From the NCBI GenBank assembly GCA_021845985.1, contig JAJZES010000012.1, positions 124,001 through 188,000 of the forward strand: a stretch of 64,000 nt of DNA, written 5' to 3'. Within the stretch, counting starts at the first letter, position 1. Each line of letters begins with the position of its first letter. Positions 1 through 14,545 of the stretch are shown piece by piece. The translations under genes were made by a program, and so were the position numbers. Under the pieces are notes generated by a model. That model was not told the DNA's origin, searched no databases, and saw nothing but the letters and a program-made list of their open reading frames with translations. This stretch comes from Pseudomonadota bacterium (GTDB taxonomy: Bacteria; Pseudomonadota; Alphaproteobacteria; Acetobacterales; Acetobacteraceae).

Positions 1-992
1 CGCTGCATCATCCCGAGCACCCAGAACACCTGGCCATGCGCGCGCATGAAGCGCGCCCGCGCCTGGCGCAGCGCACGGGCGTCCCCGCTCGCCAGAAACG
101 CCTCGGCAGCCTCGGCGGCGAGGCGCCCGCCGGTCATTGCGTAGTAGATGCCCTCGCCCGAGGCTGGGGCGACGACGCCGGCGGCGTCGCCTGCCAGCAC
201 CACATCGCGCCCATTGTCCCAGCGCCGCAGCGGACGCAGCGGGATCGGCGCGCCCTCCCGCCGCAGGGTCTCGGCATCGCTGAGGCCGGCGGCATCGCGC
301 AGGGCGCCAAGCGCCGTCCGCACGGCAAAGCCCTTCTGCGCCGTGCCGGTGCCGATGCTGGCGGTGGCACCGTGCGGAAACACCCAGCCGTAGAAATCCG
401 GTGACAGCGAGCCGCGATAGAACACGTCGCAGCGCCTGCCGTCGAACGCGCCGCCCGCCGGGATGCGGACGATTTCATGACAGGCATAGACATATGGCAT
501 GTGCTCGGCACCGGCCACGCTCTGCCGCGCCACCGCCGAGCGCGCGCCGTCGGCGCCGATCACCGCACGGACGCGCACGCGCACCTGCTGCGTACCGTTG
601 AGGTATTCGACGACTGCCACGCCATCGGGATCGCGGTCGAGGCGGCGGAAACTGCCGCGCCGGCGGACGGCGCCGGCGGCTTCGGCGCGGTCGCGCAAAA
701 AGCCGTCGAATGTCTCGCGATCGACCATGCCGACGAAGCCGCCGTCGATCGGCATGACGACGTGCCGGTCGGCGGGAGAGACGATGCGCGCGGCAGTGAC
801 GCGCGCCACCAGTAGATGGTCGGGAATCTCGAAATCGCGCATCAGCCGCGGCGGAATGGCGCCGCCGCACGGCTTGATGCGGCCCTCGCGGTCGAGCAGC
901 AGCACACGGCGTCCGCGTGCCACGAGGTCGCACGCCGCGGTAGCTCCCGCCGGGCCGCCGCCGACCACCACCACGTCGAAGCTCTCGTCCAT
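1..992 (-). CDS. bchP: Geranylgeranyl reductase BchP (3' part cut off by window edge)
   Basis: Flavin-dependent reductase that hydrogenates the geranylgeranyl tail of bacteriochlorophyll a to phytyl, the last tailoring step after BchG. Reading the minus strand from the ATG at 992 gives an open frame of about 330 residues that runs off the window start, so the C-terminus is missing. The N-terminus has the FAD-binding GGGPAG motif near residue 11, followed by the KPCGGAIPP segment typical of the geranylgeranyl reductase family. A later GD-A-G segment (VVLAGDAAGVVAPASGEG) is the second flavin contact. An AGGGGAG ribosome-binding site lies just upstream of this ATG. It begins 17 bases after the bchG stop, so the two are cotranscribed. 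In Rhodobacter a PucC-like transporter gene usually separates bchG and bchP; none is present here. Confidence 0.93.
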   Translation of the reverse strand, partial: MDESFDVVVVGGGPAGATAACDLVARGRRVLLLDREGRIKPCGGAIPPRLMRDFEIPDHLLVARVTAARIVSPADRHVVMPIDGGFVGMVDRETFDGFLRDRAEAAGAVRRRGSFRRLDRDPDGVAVVEYLNGTQQVRVRVRAVIGADGARSAVARQSVAGAEHMPYVYACHEIVRIPAGGAFDGRRCDVFYRGSLSPDFYGWVFPHGATASIGTGTAQKGFAVRTALGALRDAAGLSDAETLRREGAPIPLRPLRRWDNGRDVVLAGDAAGVVAPASGEGIYYAMTGGRLAAEAAEAFLASGDARALRQARARFMRAHGQVFWVLGMMQ

Positions 993-1009
993 GCCATGCT
1001 CCCCTGCGG

Positions 1010-1891
1010 TCAGACGGCCAGTGCGCAGGCGAGCATGCCGAGCACATAGAGACTGGTGCCGGTGGCATTGTACCAGGGCGCCATCTCGCGCGGCGCGCGC
1101 AACAGCCGCCGCATCAGTCCGAGTTGCACCAGCAGCAGCACCGCCACCGCCGCGGCGTGCCCCGGTGCGCCCCAGGCGATGAGCAGCGCCGCCGCCACCG
1201 CCTGCGGCGATGCCATCACCACGCAGGCGACCACCGCCGCCCAGGCGACGCCGAGCTGCACCGGCAGCGAGCGGATGCCCATCCGGCGGTCGCCCGCCTC
1301 CGACTTGAAATCGTTGAGCGTCATGATGCCGTGCGCGCCGGCGCTGTAGAGCGCGGCCAGGATCAGCACCTCGGCGCCCGGCGTGGTGCCGCCGGTAACG
1401 GCGGCGCCGGTGATCCACGGCAGCCCTTCATAGCACACGGCGACCGCAGCATTGCCCCACCAGCCATTCATCTTCAGACGCAGCGGCGGCGCGCTGTAGG
1501 CCCAGGCGAGCGCCAGCCCAACGACCGCGGCGGCGAAGCCGACCCGGCCGAGCAGCGTCGCTACCAGCAACGACAGCAGCGTCCAGAAGATGGCGATGGC
1601 GAGACCCCAGCGGCCAGGGATGCGCCCGGAGGGGATCGGCCGGCCCGGCTCGTTGAGCGCATCGACATGGCGGTCGAACCAGTCGTTCACCGCCTGGCTG
1701 GTGCCGCAGACCATCGGGCCGGCCAGCACCACGCCGGCCACCACCGGCAGAATATGGCCCGACCAGCGCGCCGAGACGACGCCGCAGCCGAAGGCCCACA
1801 TCGGCGCGAACCAGGTGATCGGCTTGAGCAGTTCCAGCACGGCCCGCGGCGCCGGCCGGGCGGCAAGACTGCCAAGGCCGGCGGCGCTCAT
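1010..1891 (-). CDS. bchG: Bacteriochlorophyll synthase BchG
   Basis: Membrane prenyltransferase of the UbiA family that esterifies bacteriochlorophyllide a with geranylgeranyl diphosphate. The protein is about 293 residues when started at the ATG at 1891, giving MSAAGLG; the upstream extension overlaps ppsR and has no family similarity. The diphosphate-binding signature NDWFDRHVDALNEPGRPIP occupies residues 69-87, and a second Asp-rich segment (LNDFKSEAGDRRMG) follows in the second half. Multiple hydrophobic stretches fit a polytopic inner-membrane enzyme. The start codon lies four bases after the ppsR stop and the gene is followed directly by bchP, so the order is ppsR-bchG-bchP. Confidence 0.95.
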   Translation of the reverse strand: MSAAGLGSLAARPAPRAVLELLKPITWFAPMWAFGCGVVSARWSGHILPVVAGVVLAGPMVCGTSQAVNDWFDRHVDALNEPGRPIPSGRIPGRWGLAIAIFWTLLSLLVATLLGRVGFAAAVVGLALAWAYSAPPLRLKMNGWWGNAAVAVCYEGLPWITGAAVTGGTTPGAEVLILAALYSAGAHGIMTLNDFKSEAGDRRMGIRSLPVQLGVAWAAVVACVVMASPQAVAAALLIAWGAPGHAAAVAVLLLVQLGLMRRLLRAPREMAPWYNATGTSLYVLGMLACALAV

Positions 1892-1895
1892 CGTA

Positions 1896-3320
1896 TCAGG
1901 CCTCGCCGGCTTCGACGCCGAGATCGCCGAGGCCGTAGCGGCGCAGCTTGACATAGAGGCTCTGCCGGCTGAGGCCGAGCATCTCGGCGGCGGAGGCGCG
2001 GTTGTCATTGGTCAGTTCGAGCGCCGCCTCGATGCACAGCCGCTCGATCACGTCGGTCGCCTCGCGGACCAGCTCCTTGAGCGAGACGCGCCCGATCAGT
2101 TCGGTGAGCTGCTCGACCGAGCGCGGCAATTCGCGCCCGCTGCGTGGCTCGGCGGTGAGGCGGCGGCCGACATTGCGGATGGCGAAGCCGAAGCAGCCCG
2201 GCCCGCCATTGGCCACCGCGACGGCGGAAATCTCGACCTCGCTGATCGCCCCGTGCTCGCCGCGCATGGCGGTGGCAAACAGCCGCACCGAGCCGCGCTG
2301 GCGCAGATTCATCATCAGCACGTCAAGATCGACACCCGAGCGGCCGAGCCAACGTTCCAGCTTCTCGCCCTGCGCCTGATCCTCATTGGCGAGCTGCGCC
2401 ATCTCCAGGAAGGCGGCATTGGCGGTCAGAATATGCCCGTCGGTACCAGTGACGACAAAGGCATCTGGCGCCCGTTCCACCACCTTCAGCAGCTTCGACT
2501 TGCGCGGCGGCACGACGGTCGCGCCGGCGTCAGTCTGCGGCGAGGTGATGCGGATCAGGAACAGGGAGGCGTTGTCCTGCCGGAACAGCGAAGCGGAGAC
2601 TGTCACCTCCCGCCCGTCTTCGTCGGCAAGGCGGACGCGCACCTCGTCGGGCCGCCCGGTGGCGCGCACCGTGGCGAACAGGGTCTGCAGCGCGCCCGCA
2701 CCGTCGGCGGCAAAGGCGGTGGTGAAGTTCGGCCGGGCACCGAACAGCGCCGCCGCCGCCGGGTTGGCTTCCAGCACCTTCTGCGTCGCCGCGTCCAGTA
2801 TCAACACCGGCTCGGCTGAGATCTGGAACAGCAGGCGATAGCGCGTCTCGACATGGCGCAGACGGGAATAGTCGCGCTCCAGCGAATGCTGGGCATCGAC
2901 CAGACGCTGCTGGAGCACCGACATCGGCCGCAGATCGCGGCCGATGGCAACAACGCGGCCCTGATGACCGACCTGGACGGCAGAGTAGAGCACCGGAACC
3001 GAAAGCCCGTCGCTGGCGAGATGGTTGACATGACGCCAGTGCGGGGCGCCATGGGCCGCGCTGTCGCGGATCATCGACTCGACTTTCGGGCGGCTGTCCA
3101 CGGCCACCGTTTCCACCCAGGGGCGGCCGAGCCAGCGCTCATACCCTTCCAGGGACCCGGCGAGGTCCTCGCTGTTGAAGGCAACATCACGGATCACACC
3201 GCCCTCATCGATGATGAGCGCAATGTCGGCGGCGGCCATGATCAGCATCGCCGCAGCCTCGGCGTCGAGATTGCCGAGCGACTTTTTCGGTGATCGAAAC
3301 GCCTTCACGAGTGCCAACAT
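1896..3320 (-). CDS. ppsR: Photosynthesis repressor PpsR (CrtJ)
   Basis: DNA-binding repressor of bacteriochlorophyll, carotenoid and light-harvesting genes under oxygen. The 474-residue length matches the family. It contains tandem PAS-like domains: an N-terminal segment at about 20-140, a second at about 155-260 (LLFQISAEPVLILDAATQ) and a third at about 275-385 (APDAFVVTGTDGHI). A Fis-type helix-turn-helix closes the protein (NRASAAEMLGLSRQSLYVKL). Only two cysteines are present, C376 and C429; C429 sits at the head of the HTH like the redox cysteine C420 of CrtJ. I see no equivalent of the second cysteine (C251 in Rhodobacter sphaeroides PpsR). The gene lies between ppaA and bchG on the same strand, as expected for the regulator pair. 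Confidence 0.95.
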   Translation of the reverse strand: MLALVKAFRSPKKSLGNLDAEAAAMLIMAAADIALIIDEGGVIRDVAFNSEDLAGSLEGYERWLGRPWVETVAVDSRPKVESMIRDSAAHGAPHWRHVNHLASDGLSVPVLYSAVQVGHQGRVVAIGRDLRPMSVLQQRLVDAQHSLERDYSRLRHVETRYRLLFQISAEPVLILDAATQKVLEANPAAAALFGARPNFTTAFAADGAGALQTLFATVRATGRPDEVRVRLADEDGREVTVSASLFRQDNASLFLIRITSPQTDAGATVVPPRKSKLLKVVERAPDAFVVTGTDGHILTANAAFLEMAQLANEDQAQGEKLERWLGRSGVDLDVLMMNLRQRGSVRLFATAMRGEHGAISEVEISAVAVANGGPGCFGFAIRNVGRRLTAEPRSGRELPRSVEQLTELIGRVSLKELVREATDVIERLCIEAALELTNDNRASAAEMLGLSRQSLYVKLRRYGLGDLGVEAGEA

Positions 3321-3453
3321 CTCCTCTGCCCGAGTCCTTCTCCCTATCGTTAGTGGTCACGTCCAGACGCTTCGTTCAATCCCGTCCGTGCGCGTCGCCG
3401 ATCAAGCCTGCCATCATGTTATGTCGTGACGTTGGGTCGTTGCTTAGCGCAGT

Positions 3454-4362
3454 TCAGTTTCGCCCAGCCAGGGCGGTCATCAGCCGCTCTGCCTGCGCGG
3501 TCGCCTCCTGCGCATCGGCCGCAGTGGCGTCGGCGCCGACGCGGGTGGCGAGGTCGGGCCGCGTGGTGAACACCAGCCCGCCAACGAGCACGCCAACGCG
3601 ATGATTGGCCGAGGCGCGGCGGATGACGCGGATCGAGGCGGCGAGCGCCCCGAGCGAGGTCTCGCTGCTGGCCGAAAGGGCGACCACTGCGAACCACTCG
3701 CGCCGCACCAGCGCCACCAGATCGCCACGGGTGCTGGCCGGCTGGCTCCAGACATCCCAGCCGGCGCGGCGGAAGAAATCGCCGACCATGAGCAGGCCGA
3801 ACGTGTGCTGCTCGCCCGGCACCGGGGCGAACAGCACCCGGCGGCGCGGCGTCGGTGGCGACAGCGAAAGCGGCGCCTGGCCGGCAAACTCCAGCACCAC
3901 CTGCTGCAGCCGCCCGACGGCGACCGTGACATCGGCAAAGGAGCAGGAATCCTGCTCCCACATTTCACCGAGTCGGCGGGCCACCGGCGCGAGCAGGCGC
4001 AGATAGAGGACTTCCAGTGTCGCCCCGGCTTCAAGCCGCTCGCGCAGCCGCGCCGCCACGACCGCAACTTCGCAGGTCAGCACGATAGTTGCAAAATCGG
4101 CGATATCGTTCAGGTCATGCACGCTGTGCGTCACCACTGCAGGGTCGTCTGATGCGGCCATTGGCCGCACCGCCAGCACCAGCCGTGGGACAATGTCCGT
4201 CTCGATCGTCCGTACTAACCGTACCAGCCGCTCCGGCGTCAAGCGTGGCGCCGGTAAACTGGCAAGGCGGATCAGCCGTGTCTGCACCCCGGCGGCGGCG
4301 ACCTCTGTGTCCGCTTCGCCCCACCGCACTCCGGCTACGACGTTCTGACCTGACGCGCTCAT
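3454..4362 (-). CDS. ppaA: PpaA/AerR-type B12-dependent antirepressor
   Basis: Cobalamin-binding regulator of the AerR/PpaA family, which in Rhodobacter antagonises PpsR/CrtJ in response to light and oxygen. With the ATG at 4362 (MSASGQN) the protein is 302 residues; this start is preferred because GGAGGGGG lies 4-6 bases upstream, while the earlier in-frame ATG at 4383 precedes that site. The N-terminal half is helical (the cap region, WEQDSCSFADVTVAVGRLQ at 135-153). The C-terminal half is a B12-binding fold with the E-x-H-x-x-G motif at 184-189 (EQHTFG), H186 being the expected cobalt ligand. It sits 133 bases upstream of ppsR and is divergent from bchF. Confidence 0.9.
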   Translation of the reverse strand: MSASGQNVVAGVRWGEADTEVAAAGVQTRLIRLASLPAPRLTPERLVRLVRTIETDIVPRLVLAVRPMAASDDPAVVTHSVHDLNDIADFATIVLTCEVAVVAARLRERLEAGATLEVLYLRLLAPVARRLGEMWEQDSCSFADVTVAVGRLQQVVLEFAGQAPLSLSPPTPRRRVLFAPVPGEQHTFGLLMVGDFFRRAGWDVWSQPASTRGDLVALVRREWFAVVALSASSETSLGALAASIRVIRRASANHRVGVLVGGLVFTTRPDLATRVGADATAADAQEATAQAERLMTALAGRN

Positions 4363-4406
4363 CGGCCCCCTCCGATCATCCAATTTAGGACAGTTTGGCT
4401 CCCGAG

Positions 4407-4424
4407 TGTCAAGTTATCATGACG
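4407..4424. promoter_or_regulatory. Imperfect PpsR-type site TGT-N12-ACG
   Basis: TGT at 4407-4409 and ACG at 4422-4424 are separated by 12 bases, one mismatch from the TGT-N12-ACA consensus known for CrtJ/PpsR. It lies just upstream of the -35 box at 4435 and near the ppaA start, so it could serve either promoter. Assignment rests on sequence match only. Confidence 0.4.
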
Positions 4425-4434
4425 TAAGGAGCGC

Positions 4435-4464
4435 TTGACAGTCGGTTTCGCGGCGGCTTAGGCT
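4435..4464 (+). promoter_or_regulatory. Candidate sigma70 promoter for the bchF operon
   Basis: A perfect TTGACA (4435-4440) is followed after 18 bases by TAGGCT (4459-4464), a moderate -10 match. It points toward bchF, about 230 bases upstream of its start. Confidence 0.45.
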
Positions 4465-4604
4465 TCGTCCCAGCGGACATCGCGCAAAGGGAGGCGGGGT
4501 GGCACACCATCGATCGCAACACGCTCGGATTAGCCCTGCGCCGCGGTCGGACGACCATCGCCCGACCGTGTTTGTCCAGAAATCGGACGCCTCGCACGGA
4601 GACT

Positions 4605-4622
4605 TGTCAAGCCATGCTTACA
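4605..4622. promoter_or_regulatory. PpsR/CrtJ operator TGT-N12-ACA
   Basis: TGT at 4605-4607 and ACA at 4620-4622 with exactly 12 bases between them match the known CrtJ/PpsR palindrome. It lies about 70 bases upstream of the bchF start and downstream of the candidate promoter at 4435. CrtJ binds pairs of sites cooperatively, and the imperfect site at 4407 could be the partner. Confidence 0.55.
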
Positions 4623-4691
4623 AGTAGCGTCTTCCGACTGGTCGAATCCGTGGATTGCTGTCCTTGGGGCACGGTCTCTGGCCGCCCAGGA

Positions 4692-6475
<1,784 letters not shown>

Positions 6476-6479
6476 CGCC

Positions 6480-7947
6480 ATGCAGCTCACCCTCTGGACC
6501 TATGAAGGGCCGCCGCATGTCGGGGCGATGCGCGTCGCGACGGCGATGCGCAACGTGCATTACGTGCTGCACGCGCCGCAGGGCGATACCTACGCCGACC
6601 TGCTGTTCACCATGATCGAGCGGCGCGACCGCCGCCCGCCGGTCACCTATACGACCTTCCAGGCGCGCGATCTCGGCGGCGACACTGCCGGCCTGTTTCA
6701 GCAGGCATGCCGCGACGCCTATGAACGGTTCCGCCCGGAGGTGCTGCTGGTTGGCGCCTCCTGCACCGCCGAGCTGCTGCAGGACGATCCGGGCGGGCTG
6801 GCGGCGGCGGTCGGGCTGCCGGTGCCGGTCATCCCGCTCGAACTGCCGTCGTACCAGCGCAAGGAGAACTGGGGCGCGGCGGAGACTTTCTACCGCTTGG
6901 TGCGCGCGCTGGCGCAGCCGGCGGCGGGCACGGCGCGGGCGCGTCCGCGGTGCAACCTGCTCGGGCCGGTGGCGCTCGGCTTCCGCCATCGCGACGATGT
7001 CGCGGCGGTGACGGCGCTGCTCGACCGGCTCGGCGCCGATGTCCATGTCACCGCGCCACTCGGGGCCTCGCCCGCCGATCTGGCGACACTTGCCGATGCC
7101 GACTGCAATATCGTGCTCTACCCGGAAATTGCCGCGACCGCGGCGCAATGGCTCGGCCGCAGCTTCGGCATGCCTTGCGTGACTCTGCCGCCGATCGGCG
7201 TCAGTGCGACGCGCGATTTCATCGCCGAGGTGGCGCGCGTGCTCGGACTTGACCCGGCGCCGGTGCTGGCTGATCCGGGCACGAGGGCGCCATGGTACGC
7301 GCGGTCGGTCGACTCGACGTACCTGACCGGCAAGCGGGTCTTCGTCTTCGGCGATGCAACGCACGCCATCGCGGCGGCGCGGATCGCCACCGCGGAACTG
7401 GGTCTGTCGCTTGTCGGCCTCGGCACCTACAGCCGCGAGCTTGCCCGCGATGTGCGGGCCGCCGCCAACGCTTATGGCGTCGAGCCGCTGATTACCGACG
7501 ACTATCTCGACGTCGAAAAGGCGATCATTGCGGCGCAGCCGGAACTGGTGCTCGGCTCGCAGATGGAGCGCCACGTCGCCAAGCGTCTCGGCATTCCCTG
7601 CGCGGTGATTTCCGCTCCGGTGCATGTGCAGGATTTCCCCGCCCGCTTCTCACCGCAGATGGGGTTCGAAGGGGCGGACGTGATCTTCGATACCTGGGTC
7701 CATCCGCTGATGATGGGACTGGAGGAACATCTGCTGTCGATGTTCCGCGACGATTTTGAGTTCAATGACAGCGCGGCGCCATCGCATATCGCCGCCGCTC
7801 CCGCTCCGGCCACCCTCGCCTGGGCGGCCGAGGCCGAGCAGGAATTGAAGAAGATTCCGTTCTTTGTGCGCGGCAAGGCCCGTCGCAACACCGAGACCTT
7901 CGCCCAATCGCGTGGACTGAGCCTGATCACCGTTGAAGCGCTGTACG

Positions 7948-7973
<26 letters not shown>
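6480..7973 (+). CDS. bchB: Light-independent protochlorophyllide reductase subunit B
   Basis: Partner of BchN in the DPOR NB heterotetramer. The 497-residue protein begins [18 protein letters not shown]. Asp36 (APQGD) is the unusual aspartate ligand that, with three BchN cysteines, holds the NB iron-sulfur cluster. [12 protein letters not shown] and the C-terminal [15 protein letters not shown] segment are BchB hallmarks; the latter is the small C-terminal domain that closes the substrate pocket. The 3' end overlaps the start of bchH by 26 bases. Confidence 0.96.
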
Positions 7974-12436
<4,463 letters not shown>

Positions 12437-12437
<1 letters not shown>

Positions 12438-13126
12438 TGCCGAGCGTCAGCTACCTCGATCGCCGTGGTGAAATCGCGACCTATTTCGACCGTACCGCGG
12501 TACAGGCATGGTCGCGTCTGACATCCGATGCGCCACTTGGCCGCATTCGTGCGACGGTGCGGGCGGGACGTGAGCGGATGCGCACGACGCTGCTCGACTG
12601 GCTGCCGCAGGACTTGAGCGGCCGTACGCTTCTCGATGCAGGGTGCGGCACCGGAGCGCTGGCGGTCTTGGCGGCGCGGCGCGGCGCGCGTGTGCTGGCG
12701 ATCGACCTGTCGCCGACCCTGATTGATCTGGCTCGAACCCGTTGCCCGGCGGGTCTTGATATTTCCTTTTGCGTCGGCGACATGCTCGATCCCCCAGGCG
12801 GGCAATTCGATCATGTGGTGGCGATGGATTCGCTGATCCATTATCGCTCCGCGGATGCCGTGAGCGCTGTGGCCAAGCTGGCCGGGCGGAGCCGCAGCAG
12901 CGTCTTTTTCACCTTTGCCCCGCGGACGCCGGTGCTGGGGTTGATGCACGCCGTCGGCCGGCTGTTCCCGCGCGGCGACCGGGCACCGGCGATTGAGCCG
13001 GTGGCGGAGGGGATGCTGCGTCGCCTGCTGACCGAGGATCCGGCGCTGACCGGCTGGCAACAGCGCCGTACGCTGCGCATTGTGAGTGGATTTTATACGT
13101 CGCAGGCACAGGAGCTTGCGGCATGA
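12437..13126 (+). CDS. bchM: Mg-protoporphyrin IX O-methyltransferase
   Basis: S-adenosylmethionine-dependent enzyme that methylates the C13 propionate of Mg-protoporphyrin IX, producing the substrate of the cyclase AcsF encoded downstream. The ATG at 12437 gives 229 residues, the usual length. The SAM-binding glycine motif LLDAGCGTGALA is at about 64-75, followed by the acidic strand LAIDLS. The C-terminal RRTLRIVSGFYTSQ is typical of BchM. It overlaps lhaA by four bases (ATGA). Confidence 0.96.
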
Positions 13127-14541
13127 CCACTCTGAACACCCGACTGGCGCGGCAATGGGCCAAGCTTGGGCCGCAATTTCTGCCGTTCGCCGATGCGGCG
13201 ACGCCGGAACTGCCGGTGCGCCGGCTGCTGCGGCTGTCGCTGTTCCAGGTGACGGTTGGTATGTCCGTTGTGCTGCTCATCGGCACGCTCAACCGGGTGA
13301 TGATCGTCGAACTTGGCGTGCCGGCGTGGCTGGTGGCGCTGATGGTGGCAATCCCGCTGGTGTTCGCGCCGCTGCGCGCGGTTATCGGCTTTCGCTCTGA
13401 CACTCATCGTTCGGTGCTTGGCTGGCGCCGCGTGCCGTATATCTGGATGGGGACGCTGGTACAGTTTGGCGGGCTGGCGATCATGCCGTTTGCGCTGATC
13501 AATCTGTCCGGCGACAGCAACGCGCCGGTTTGGTTCGGGCAGTTGGGCGCTGGTCTGGCCTTCCTGCTGGTCGGCGCCGGGCTGCATACCACGCAGACGG
13601 TGGGTCTGGCGCTGGCCACCGATCTGGCGCCGACGCAGGCGCGCCCGCGTGTCGTGGCCTTGCTGTCGATGATGTTGCTGCTGGGCATGGCCGTCAGTGC
13701 GGTTGTATTCGGCGCGCTGCTGACGCCGTTCGGCGAAGTGCGGTTGATCCAGGTGGTGCAGGGATCGGCGCTGGCAACACTGGTGCTCAACGGCATCGCC
13801 CTGTGGAAACAGGAGGCGCGCGACCCTGCGCGCACTGCCGCAGCGCGACCAGCCTTCCGCGATACGTGGCACGAACTTTCGGCCGCGGCAAGATCGACGC
13901 GGCGGCTGGTGGCGGTGGGTCTCGGCACGGTCGCGTTCAGCATGCAGGACGTGCTGCTGGAACCCTATGGCGGGCAGGTGCTGCATCTGCCGGTTGGCGT
14001 GACGACCCGACTGACGGCGCTGCTGGCTTTGGGTGGCGTCGCCGGCTTCGCTGTTGCCACCTGGGCGCTGGGCCGGCGCACCGACCCTTATCGCGTCGCC
14101 GCCCTCGGCGTGCTCGCCGGTCTGGTGGCCTTCGCCTGCGTCATCTTCGCCGCCCCGGTGCAATCGGCGGCGATGTTCGCGCTTGGCACGGCGCTGATCG
14201 GCATGGGCGGCGGTTTGTTCCTGATTGCCACACTCACCGCGGCGATGGCGGGGGCGGTTGGCGGGTTCAGTGGCCTGGCGCTCGGCACCTGGGGCGCGGT
14301 GCAGGCGTTTGCCGCCGGGACGGCGGTGGCGCTGGGCGGCATCACCCGCGATGCGGTTGCCGCCCTGGCCGGCAGCGGCGCGCTCGGCCCGGTGCTCGAC
14401 AACCCCGCCACCGGATATGCCGCTGTCTATCACATCGAAATCGGGCTGCTGTTCGCGACGCTGGTTGCGATCGGTCCGCTCGTCGGCGCCGCAAGGGCGC
14501 CGCGCCGCCTTCATGCTCTCACGCTCAGCACGCCGAGGTGA
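13123..14541 (+). CDS. lhaA: Light-harvesting complex assembly transporter-like protein LhaA
   Basis: Member of the bacteriochlorophyll delivery (BCD/PucC) branch of the major facilitator superfamily, thought to assist insertion of pigments into LH1 and the reaction centre. The 472-residue protein has about 12 hydrophobic segments. Family motifs seen include LNRVMIVELGVPAWLVALM, FRSDTHRSVLGWRRVPYIWMG and FSMQDVLLEPYGGQVL. Its position between bchM and puhA is the conserved lhaA position rather than that of pucC. It is translationally coupled to bchM and followed after four bases by puhA. Confidence 0.93.
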   Translation: MTTLNTRLARQWAKLGPQFLPFADAATPELPVRRLLRLSLFQVTVGMSVVLLIGTLNRVMIVELGVPAWLVALMVAIPLVFAPLRAVIGFRSDTHRSVLGWRRVPYIWMGTLVQFGGLAIMPFALINLSGDSNAPVWFGQLGAGLAFLLVGAGLHTTQTVGLALATDLAPTQARPRVVALLSMMLLLGMAVSAVVFGALLTPFGEVRLIQVVQGSALATLVLNGIALWKQEARDPARTAAARPAFRDTWHELSAAARSTRRLVAVGLGTVAFSMQDVLLEPYGGQVLHLPVGVTTRLTALLALGGVAGFAVATWALGRRTDPYRVAALGVLAGLVAFACVIFAAPVQSAAMFALGTALIGMGGGLFLIATLTAAMAGAVGGFSGLALGTWGAVQAFAAGTAVALGGITRDAVAALAGSGALGPVLDNPATGYAAVYHIEIGLLFATLVAIGPLVGAARAPRRLHALTLSTPR

Positions 14542-14545
14542 TCCC

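Larger units (their letters stand above)
4363..4691. other. Divergent control region between ppaA and bchF
   Basis: This 329-base stretch has no convincing gene. It separates the minus-strand regulator pair from the long plus-strand bch operon and contains a sigma70-like promoter (4435-4464), an exact TGT-N12-ACA palindrome (4605-4622) and a one-mismatch version (4407-4424). A short open frame in the bchF phase begins at 4572 but its first 40 codons look unlike BchF. Confidence 0.7.

Noticed and set aside
3321-3453. A PpsR site in the ppaA-ppsR gap
   Set aside because: I searched for TGT-N12-ACA and found no match in these 133 bases.
4572-4691. Forty extra N-terminal codons for BchF
   Set aside because: They cover the PpsR-type operator and are unlike BchF; normal length is reached from 4692.
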